DNA of 22,430 bases from an uncultured Bacteroides sp. (lineage in GTDB: Bacteria; Bacteroidota; Bacteroidia; Bacteroidales; UBA932): assembly GCA_900543205.1 (NCBI GenBank), contig UQQM01000027.1:1-22430 (forward strand). The letters are read 5' to 3'. Under the pieces are notes generated by a model, which was not told the DNA's origin, searched no databases, and was given only the letters and a program-made list of their open reading frames with translations. The number at the start of each line of letters is the position of its first letter. Within the stretch, counting starts at the first letter, position 1. This document shows, one piece after another, positions 17,595 to 22,430 of the stretch. The position numbers and the translations under genes were made by a program.

Positions 17595-17691
17595 TACTGA
17601 CAAAATGCCCAACAAATTCATCATTTTTGTCAGTACAAAGATACTGTTTTCCAGCTGAAAGTCAAATAACGGAGAATCTGACATACTGACA
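17595..17691. promoter_or_regulatory. TACTGACA repeats around the ATPase promoter
   Basis: TACTGACA occurs three times: 17595-17602 (+), 17628-17635 (- strand) and 17684-17691 (+). The first two form an inverted repeat of about 13 bases (17595-17607 with 17622-17635, one extra T) that spans the predicted start of transcription. The third copy is upstream of the -33 box. This is the layout expected of an operator for a dedicated regulator or for autoregulation; an RNA hairpin in the leader is the alternative. Confidence 0.5.
17636..17666 (-). promoter_or_regulatory. Promoter of the DUF4143 ATPase gene
   Basis: On the minus strand TTTG (17666-17663), a 19-base spacer and TATCTTTG (17643-17636) match the Bacteroidota consensus. 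Start of transcription would be near 17630, about 58 bases before the ATG at 17572. Confidence 0.7.
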
Positions 17692-17728
17692 GCGTGGACA
17701 ATTCCCCGACGTGCAACCTGTCTTCTCC

Positions 17729-17758
17729 TTGAAGAAGTGCTGATTATTTTCTAATTTG
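17729..17758 (+). promoter_or_regulatory. Candidate promoter of the WG-repeat lipoprotein gene
   Basis: TTG at 17729-17731, a 20-base spacer and TAATTTG at 17752-17758 resemble the TTTG / TAnnTTTG promoter with one T missing from the -7 box. It ends 17 bases before the ATG at 17776. Confidence 0.4.
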
Positions 17759-17775
17759 CAAGAAAATTTGAAGCT

Positions 17776-19023
17776 ATGCGCAAATCCGCCATCCTGGCAG
17801 CCGGTGCGCTCATCATCACCGCTGCGGCAAGTTATTCATGTTCATCGCCCGCTCCTGAAAGCGACAGCCTGTTCCCCCTGCCATGCATGGGCGGCGCAGG
17901 GTTCGGATCATATTACTATGTCGACGAAGAAGGCAAGGTTGCGGAGAAGCTCTCCCGCACACTTGATTCGCTGGGCTACAAAGGTTCCGAGTTCTTCTAT
18001 CAGGGGCTGCTCCGCGTCCAGCACCGGGGAGCGCCGGTCTATGTCGACACTGAAGGCAACGTGATCCTCGATACACATGACATGTTCGGACCCTACGGAG
18101 GCAGCGGCACCTCATTCTCCGACGGAGTCGCATTCATACGCGACAGCCAGTCAGGCGAATGCAGGGCGATAGACAGGCATGGCGAAGTCCTGTTCAGCCT
18201 TGACGGATTCCCGGTGAGCGCATTCAGCGAAGGCAACGCCTACTATGTGTCCGTGGACGGGGAAAGAGCCGGTATAATCAACACTGAAGGCAAGACGGTA
18301 GTACAGCCTTCGGAGGAGATTTTCAGGGCACTCGGCTACAGTTATTCAAGATATCCGGCCGCTCTGGCGCCTCCCGTCGGCTCGATATACTCGAAAGCCG
18401 ACAGCGACGGAATGATAGCCGCGTTCACGATTGACGGGAAACAGCTGACAGACTACATTTCCACCACCCCGCTCATCTTCGACCCCAACGGTTACGCAGT
18501 ATTCACCGATGCGGACGGAAAGAAAGGACTCGTTGACAAGAAAGGTAACATTGTCGACGAGCCCTACTACTCGACACTCGTCTACGACGGCGGTCCCTAC
18601 TATTTCGTAGAAGGCGGATTCACCGGATGGAAAGACAAGAACCAGAATCTACTATACGTGACAGAATCGGACGAAGCCGACCTGATAATGTTCGGCGGCT
18701 CCGACCTGGCAGTGCTCCAGGGCAGAATGGAGCACGAAGGAGAGACCAGGCGCTTCGCTGACTTCATCACCAGGAAAGGCGAGCGCATTGACGGCTGGTT
18801 CGACTTCTGGATGATGAGCCCCAAAATCGGGAATGTGATAGTGGGAACTGATTTCGACACCTGTATACTCATAGACCTCACCGACCCCGAAGATTCGGAT
18901 TTTCTCAACGACAACACTTTCGCCTTCTACAACGGAACAACTGTAAACCGTGCCGCGGACGGAGCGAACAGGATAGCTCAATATCAGCTCTTCCCATGGA
19001 AGAAGTGGCAGGCGATGAACTGA
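17776..19023 (+). CDS. Lipoprotein with WG-type repeats, function unknown
   Basis: The 415-residue product starts with a lipoprotein signal: positively charged MRK, a hydrophobic run, and a lipobox ending SYSC with Cys22 as the lipidation site. The mature part has several degenerate repeats of a beta-hairpin type with the pattern 'aromatic-x-DxxG...GxxDxxGxxV', seen near residues 78-98, 114-139, 150-175 and 240-262, resembling WG repeats. Such repeats build a beta-propeller-like or solenoid surface, usually for binding. No catalytic motif is visible. It has a single-gene setting: its own upstream promoter candidate and GC-rich hairpins after the stop. The specific role cannot be told from sequence. 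Confidence 0.75.
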   Translation: MRKSAILAAGALIITAAASYSCSSPAPESDSLFPLPCMGGAGFGSYYYVDEEGKVAEKLSRTLDSLGYKGSEFFYQGLLRVQHRGAPVYVDTEGNVILDTHDMFGPYGGSGTSFSDGVAFIRDSQSGECRAIDRHGEVLFSLDGFPVSAFSEGNAYYVSVDGERAGIINTEGKTVVQPSEEIFRALGYSYSRYPAALAPPVGSIYSKADSDGMIAAFTIDGKQLTDYISTTPLIFDPNGYAVFTDADGKKGLVDKKGNIVDEPYYSTLVYDGGPYYFVEGGFTGWKDKNQNLLYVTESDEADLIMFGGSDLAVLQGRMEHEGETRRFADFITRKGERIDGWFDFWMMSPKIGNVIVGTDFDTCILIDLTDPEDSDFLNDNTFAFYNGTTVNRAADGANRIAQYQLFPWKKWQAMN

Positions 19024-19038
19024 ACTGCGCCGCACACA

Positions 19039-19136
19039 GGCCCCCGTGCAGCAGTCCGGTCGGACTCCGCACGGGCCGTCCCCGTACGCCGGGCGCCGGC
19101 CGTCTGCCCCGGGTCGGAACAGACCAAGGTCTTTTT
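19039..19136 (+). terminator. GC-rich hairpin block after the lipoprotein gene
   Basis: CCCGTGC (19043-19049) pairs with GCACGGG (19069-19075), extendable by GG/CC (19039-19040 with 19076-19077) across a bulge, and encloses AGTCC/GGACT (19053-19057 with 19062-19066). A short AGACC/GGTCT palindrome (19121-19132) followed by TTTTT (19132-19136) could be a weak terminator. The first hairpin lacks a T-run, so assignment is tentative. Confidence 0.35.
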
Positions 19137-19194
19137 CTGTAAAATTGATACAAACTCGGAGGATATGTCTACCCTCCCCAATCTCCGGACTCCG

Positions 19195-19202
19195 TATCTT
19201 TG
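19195..19202 (+). promoter_or_regulatory. -7 box before the metallo-beta-lactamase-fold gene
   Basis: TATCTTTG is an exact TAnnTTTG match 16 bases before the ATG at 19219. No clear -33 TTTG is found at the proper distance. If real, the transcript excludes the alternative ATG at 19165, supporting the later start. Confidence 0.5.
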
Positions 19203-19218
19203 CAGAAAAACACCGGAC

Positions 19219-20094
19219 ATGCGAATTCCAACAATGCTTTTATTATGCCTGTTATGCACGTTCCATTCAACGGCACAGGTAAGATATACAGAAAAAGGCC
19301 AGGCCAGCCCTCAAGCCACACTGCATTTTGACAAGGAGGCCTTCGCGCCCGAGAATCATACAAGCATCCGCTGGTTGGGGAACGCGGGATTCCTGATCAA
19401 CAGCAGGGGCACCTGTATCATGGTGGATCCTCTGCTGATCGGTTTTGACATGCCGCTTCTTATAGAGCCGCCAATTCTGCCGGACGCCGTCCCGGCCCTG
19501 GATACGATTCTGATAACCCACAGCGACAACGACCACTTCAGCGTAGAGACATGCAGACAATTGGCAACCGTCTGCAAAGAATATCATTCTACGTCTTATG
19601 TCGATTCGCTTATGAAGAATCTGCAGCTGCCGTCTTTCGGGCATGGCCTTACGGATAGTTTTCAAATCAAAGATATTGTTGTCCGCCTCACTCCGGCATG
19701 GCATACATGGCAAAATGAGTTCGGAGGTTTCAATCGTACATTCCAACGGGAGGATTATTGCGGCTTTCTTATCCAGACTGCCGACGGACTGATTTGGGCG
19801 CCCGGAGATTCCCGCTTCCTGCCGGAATTCCTTCAGCTGCCCGCGCCGGATGTCATTTTCTTCGATTTCTCGGATGACGGATGGCACATAGGCCTGGACA
19901 ATGCGGTAAGAATCGCCAACGCCTATCCTGATGCGCATCTTCTGCTTTCGCACTGGGGAACGGTGGATGCTCCGGACATGAAACCCTTCAATGCAGATCC
20001 GAAAGACCTGGAAGGACGGATAGTGAATCCTGAGCGCATTCACATATTGGCTCCGGGAGAGGCGTTCGTGCTAACCCTAAATCAATCATTATGA
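19219..20094 (+). CDS. Exported metallo-beta-lactamase-fold hydrolase (UlaG-like group)
   Basis: From the ATG at 19219 the 291-residue product has a clear signal peptide (MRIPTMLLLC..., likely cut after HSTA near residue 19). The mature enzyme has WLGNAGFLI (52-60), the metal-binding HSDNDH (His101, Asp103, Asp105, His106), His162 in PAWHTW, Asp197 in APGDSR and His245 in SHWGT. These are the binuclear-metal ligands of the metallo-beta-lactamase superfamily, and the overall pattern is that of UlaG-like or N-acyl-phosphatidylethanolamine-hydrolase-like members. The frame is open from an earlier ATG (19165) preceded by CGGAGG, but that start would bury the signal peptide. Substrate unknown. It overlaps the acetyltransferase gene by ATGA. 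Confidence 0.85.
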   Translation: MRIPTMLLLCLLCTFHSTAQVRYTEKGQASPQATLHFDKEAFAPENHTSIRWLGNAGFLINSRGTCIMVDPLLIGFDMPLLIEPPILPDAVPALDTILITHSDNDHFSVETCRQLATVCKEYHSTSYVDSLMKNLQLPSFGHGLTDSFQIKDIVVRLTPAWHTWQNEFGGFNRTFQREDYCGFLIQTADGLIWAPGDSRFLPEFLQLPAPDVIFFDFSDDGWHIGLDNAVRIANAYPDAHLLLSHWGTVDAPDMKPFNADPKDLEGRIVNPERIHILAPGEAFVLTLNQSL

Positions 20095-20687
20095 CAATCA
20101 ACGAATTCAAAGACTATGTAAAGACCGGCCGGGGCCTCGACACTGAAGATATACACTTCTTTATGGACGAGATGAGCGATGCCGCGCGCCGCGTCACCTT
20201 CCGGCTGAATTCGGCTTACCGCACGCCGAAAGAAGTGCGTGCGCTTCTTTCGGAACTGTTCGGCTACGAGGTTCCTTCAACGCTGCGGGTTTTTCCGCCA
20301 TTCTATACGGATTTCGGCAAGAACATCACCGTCGGGGAGAATGTATTCATCAATGCCTGCTGCCATTTTCAGGACCATGGCGGCGTTGTCATCGGTGACG
20401 GATGCCAGATTGGCCACAACGTCGTGTTCGCCACGCTGAACCACGGCTTGTCACCCGAAGACCGCAAGCACACTTACCCCGCACCGATAGTGCTGGGCAA
20501 GAACGTGTGGGTCGGTTCGAACTCGACTATCCTGCAAGGCGTGACCATCGGCGACAATGCGGTCGTCGCAGCAGGAGCGGTGGTGACTAAAGATGTGCCA
20601 GCCAATGTGGTGGCAGGAGGCGTTCCGGCAAGAACCATCAAGGAAATAACAAAGGAGACGGAGCAATCCCGCCAACCGGATCAATGA
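20091..20687 (+). CDS. Hexapeptide-repeat O-acetyltransferase (maltose/galactoside acetyltransferase family)
   Basis: The 198-residue protein belongs to the left-handed beta-helix acetyltransferases (Maa/LacA/NodL group), which move acetyl from acetyl-CoA to a sugar hydroxyl. It has an N-terminal helical cap, then hexapeptide turns from about residue 76 to 175 (for example VIGDGCQIGHN and TIGDNAVVAAGAVV), the catalytic His118 in LNHGL, and the C-terminal GGVPARTI. It is cytosolic, with no signal peptide. It overlaps the preceding gene by ATGA and precedes the cupin gene by 16 bases, so the three are probably co-transcribed. The acceptor is unknown. Confidence 0.88.
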   Translation: MTINEFKDYVKTGRGLDTEDIHFFMDEMSDAARRVTFRLNSAYRTPKEVRALLSELFGYEVPSTLRVFPPFYTDFGKNITVGENVFINACCHFQDHGGVVIGDGCQIGHNVVFATLNHGLSPEDRKHTYPAPIVLGKNVWVGSNSTILQGVTIGDNAVVAAGAVVTKDVPANVVAGGVPARTIKEITKETEQSRQPDQ

Positions 20688-20703
20688 GTAAAATCCCCGA
20701 CAC

Positions 20704-21219
20704 ATGAAAAAGATACTGTTTTTATTATTAATGGCAACAATGACCAATATTCAAGGAATTATGGCACAGGAAAAGATTACAGAGACGACCGCAGCGGACG
20801 GCAGGGAGGCATTCCAGAAGGAAATGATATTCCCCATCGGCGAACCGAACACCGCATACGCGCAGTATTTCATCGGCAACAGCTATCTGGCTCCGATATC
20901 CAAGGAACAGATACCGTTCAACAATGTCACCTTCGAGCCGGGATGCCGCAACAACTGGCACATTCACCACGCCACGAAAGGCGGCGGGCAGATGCTGGTC
21001 TGCGTAGCCGGCAGGGGCTGGTATCAGGAAGAAGGCAAGCCTGCCGTGCAGATGCTTCCGGGCGATGTCATCCACATCCCTGCGAATGTGAAGCACTGGC
21101 ACGGAGCGGCGGCGGACAGCTGGTTCGCGCATCTCGCATTCGAGGTTCCCGGAGAAAACACGTCCAACGAATGGCTGGAGCCCGTAACCGACGAAGAATA
21201 TAGCCGGCTGGGGAAATAA
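20704..21219 (+). CDS. Exported cupin, mandelonitrile-lyase-like
   Basis: The 171-residue protein has a signal peptide (MKKILFLLLM..., likely cut near GIMAQ, residues 18-22) and one cupin barrel. The first cupin motif shows NNWHIHHATKGGGQML with His86, His88 and Gln96, and the second shows PGDVIHIP and KHWHG with His131. The His/His/Gln/His set and the 'GRGWYQ...PGDV...KHWHGA' pattern resemble bacterial manganese cupins annotated as (R)-mandelonitrile lyase-like, though many members are probably not lyases. In Bacteroidota such genes are often next to AraC regulators, and a fragment of one lies just downstream on the other strand. Confidence 0.85.
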   Translation: MKKILFLLLMATMTNIQGIMAQEKITETTAADGREAFQKEMIFPIGEPNTAYAQYFIGNSYLAPISKEQIPFNNVTFEPGCRNNWHIHHATKGGGQMLVCVAGRGWYQEEGKPAVQMLPGDVIHIPANVKHWHGAAADSWFAHLAFEVPGENTSNEWLEPVTDEEYSRLGK

Positions 21220-21222
21220 TAT

Positions 21223-21239
21223 AAAAAACGCCTGGGCGT
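21223..21239 (-). terminator. Terminator of the vanished AraC-type gene
   Basis: On the minus strand ACGCC-CA-GGCGT (21239-21228) is followed by a run of T (21228-21223), a short intrinsic terminator directly after the remnant's stop codon. A second, wider inverted repeat, GGGCGTCA / TGACGCCC (21234-21241 with 21274-21281), could help end cupin transcription on the plus strand. Confidence 0.4.
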
Positions 21240-21292
21240 CAGTTCCGCAGCTTCCGGCAGTATTCCGAAGGAGTGACGCCCTCCTGTTTCAA
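21239..21292 (-). pseudogene. C-terminal remnant of an AraC-family regulator
   Basis: The minus strand encodes LKQEGVTPSEYCRKLRN followed by TGA, which matches the end of the AraC DNA-binding domain (FK.. G.TPSEYR). Upstream the frame is closed by a TAA (21295-21293), and the remainder of the regulator is missing: the broken DUF1016 nuclease gene ends 17 bases farther upstream. The likely history is replacement or deletion of the regulator when the nuclease segment arrived. The match is short, but the motif is distinctive and the neighbouring cupin is a usual partner of such regulators. Confidence 0.6.
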
Positions 21293-21308
21293 TTACCGCG
21301 CGACAAGG

Positions 21309-22379
21309 TCATTCATCGCCTAAAGACGATTCCAGTTCTTCGATTGTCGGCATCGTGCCCTCTATCTTTTCGGGATAGAACCGTTCAAGGTCGTATTCTG
21401 AAATTCCGATAGGCTGGCTGCTCGACTCTAAAGCATATTGCGCCTGGATACGGTCTTTCTCCTTGCAGATAAGCAGTCCGATGGTCGGATTATCCCTCCC
21501 TTCTTTGCGCAATATATTGTTGCAAGCCACGACATAGCCGCCTAATTGCCCCACATCATCGAAGCTGAACTTTCCTATCTTTACCTCTATCACGACATAG
21601 CACGACAGGTTGAGGTTGTAGAAAAGCAGGTCGATGAAGTTTTCCGTTTCACCCACTTGCAGGCGGTATTCCTTGCCGACGTATGCGAAACCCGTACCCA
21701 ATTCGGTGAGGAATCGGGTAATGTTGTTGAGCAGCGCATCTTTGAGGATACGCTCATTATATGGTTTGGTAATACCTGTGAATGCGAAGTTATATGGGTC
21801 TTTCGTCATTTCCTGGGCCAACTCACTGTCGGTATCAGGCAACGTGTGCTTGAAGTTGGTCAAAGCCTTTCCTTGCCGCTCGTACATGCCTGTACCAATA
21901 AAGTTGAGCAACATGGCTCGGCTCCAACCGTTTTCGATGGTCTGGCGGACATAAAAAGCAGCCTTGTCAAGATTGTCTTTACATTTATCAATCAGTATCT
22001 TATGGTGTCCCCATGGCACACTGAAAATATCCGATTGGAATCGTGCCACAGGTTGGGGCAATTTTTCTTCGGAAGATTTTGCCCCAGCTTGGGGCAAAGT
22101 TTCAAGTGCCGGGAAATATAGCAGATAAAATTGTTAACAATAGTAGATATTGCGTTGTGTCAGTCCTGATACGCCGGGCATGGCTTCGCGCAAATCGATG
22201 GAAAGACGGTTCATCACCTTGTCGCCCCAACGTTTCTCGGCGTGCAATTCTACAATATCCTTGCCCAATTCCCAATAGAATTTTAGCATTTCAGTGTTCA
22301 CCTTCACCGCAGCCTTTATCTGGCTGTTCCTATACCGCAAGGCGAGGTCTTTCACCCATTCTTTATATTCTTTGTCGGC
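21309..22379 (-). pseudogene. DUF1016 / YhcG-type PDDEXK nuclease gene, interrupted
   Basis: Two same-frame pieces make up one DUF1016 protein. The N-terminal piece (about 22379-22134) has the domain's marks: SQIKAAVKVN, FYWELGKDI, RWGDKV, LSIDLR and GLTQRNIYYC. A TAA (22127-22125) then interrupts, and the frame goes on with QFYLLYFPAL and a linker of LPQ repeats into the nuclease domain (IPWGHH-like SVPWGHH, TIENGWSR, FIDLLFYN and VVIEVK, the PDDEXK core). One base change would restore the frame, unless the C-terminal part is made from a TTG at 22097. At the 5' end a TAG (22382-22380) precedes the coding part and no ATG is present; only a GTG at 22355. Composition is AT-richer than the chromosome around it. 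Such genes often accompany phase-variable restriction loci. Confidence 0.8.
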
Positions 22380-22430
22380 CTAGTCGACATTTGGGGTGAT
22401 GGATTTGCGCCAAAATTATCCTAGTCGACA
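22379..22430. repeat. 11-bp direct repeat at the window edge
   Basis: CCTAGTCGACA occurs at 22379-22389 and again at 22420-22430, the last bases of the window, with 30 bases between. The first copy lies where the reading frame of the DUF1016 gene is lost. It may be a recombination scar, a tandem duplication, or an assembly or cloning artefact (the unit contains CTAG and GTCGAC). Confidence 0.5.

Noticed and set aside
19165..19218. Upstream ATG with CGGAGG for the metallo-beta-lactamase-fold gene
   Set aside because: It would place 18 polar residues before a clean signal peptide, and the exact -7 box at 19195-19202 lies downstream of it. It remains possible if that box is not used.

Overview
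The window is a bacterial chromosome segment, most likely from the phylum Bacteroidota (order Bacteroidales inferred, genus not assignable). The signs are promoters of the type TTTG / TAnnTTTG, starts often lacking a Shine-Dalgarno, a large single-chain PurL, a pyrK/pyrD class 1B pair, and Bacteroidales-style accessory genes (DUF4143 ATPase, DUF1016 nuclease, mandelonitrile-lyase-like cupin). The housekeeping part is clearly GC-rich, while two accessory patches (about 16.25-17.7 kb and 21.3-22.4 kb) are visibly AT-richer.

Region 1 (1-8148, minus strand) is a tight purine operon read from purE at 8148 down to purH at 44: purE-purL-purC-purM-purN-purH. Neighbours overlap by ATGA or sit 5-6 bases apart. 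It opens with a well-formed promoter (8203-8234) and closes with a candidate terminator over the purH stop. purF, purD, purK and purB are not in the window.

Region 2 (8149-8441) is a divergent control region. The pyr side carries a -7 box, a 45-codon leader ORF and a strong intrinsic terminator (8399-8429) lying inside that ORF just before pyrC. The layout matches the UTP-sensing pyrBI attenuator of enteric bacteria.

Region 3 (8442-14037, plus strand) is the pyrimidine operon pyrC-pyrK-pyrD-[278-bp gap with two large palindromic elements]-pyrF-pyrE-pyrB, covering carbamoyl-aspartate formation to UMP except carAB. PyrB is unusual: its C-terminus carries a four-cysteine ribbon like the zinc domain of PyrI, without the PyrI nucleotide-binding domain, and no pyrI gene follows.

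Region 4 (14040-17700, minus strand) holds uvrB, whose 3' end lies 2 bp from that of pyrB. Directly upstream is an AT-rich DUF4143 ATPase gene with its own promoter and a repeated TACTGACA operator-like motif.

Region 5 (17729-21220, plus strand) holds a WG-repeat-like lipoprotein, then a three-gene unit: exported metallo-beta-lactamase-fold protein, hexapeptide acetyltransferase and exported cupin.

Region 6 (21220-22430, minus strand) is decayed. It has the last 17 codons of an AraC-type regulator with its terminator, then a DUF1016/PDDEXK nuclease gene broken by an in-frame TAA and apparently lacking its start. An 11-bp direct repeat lies at the extreme end of the window, where an assembly or adapter artefact must be considered.
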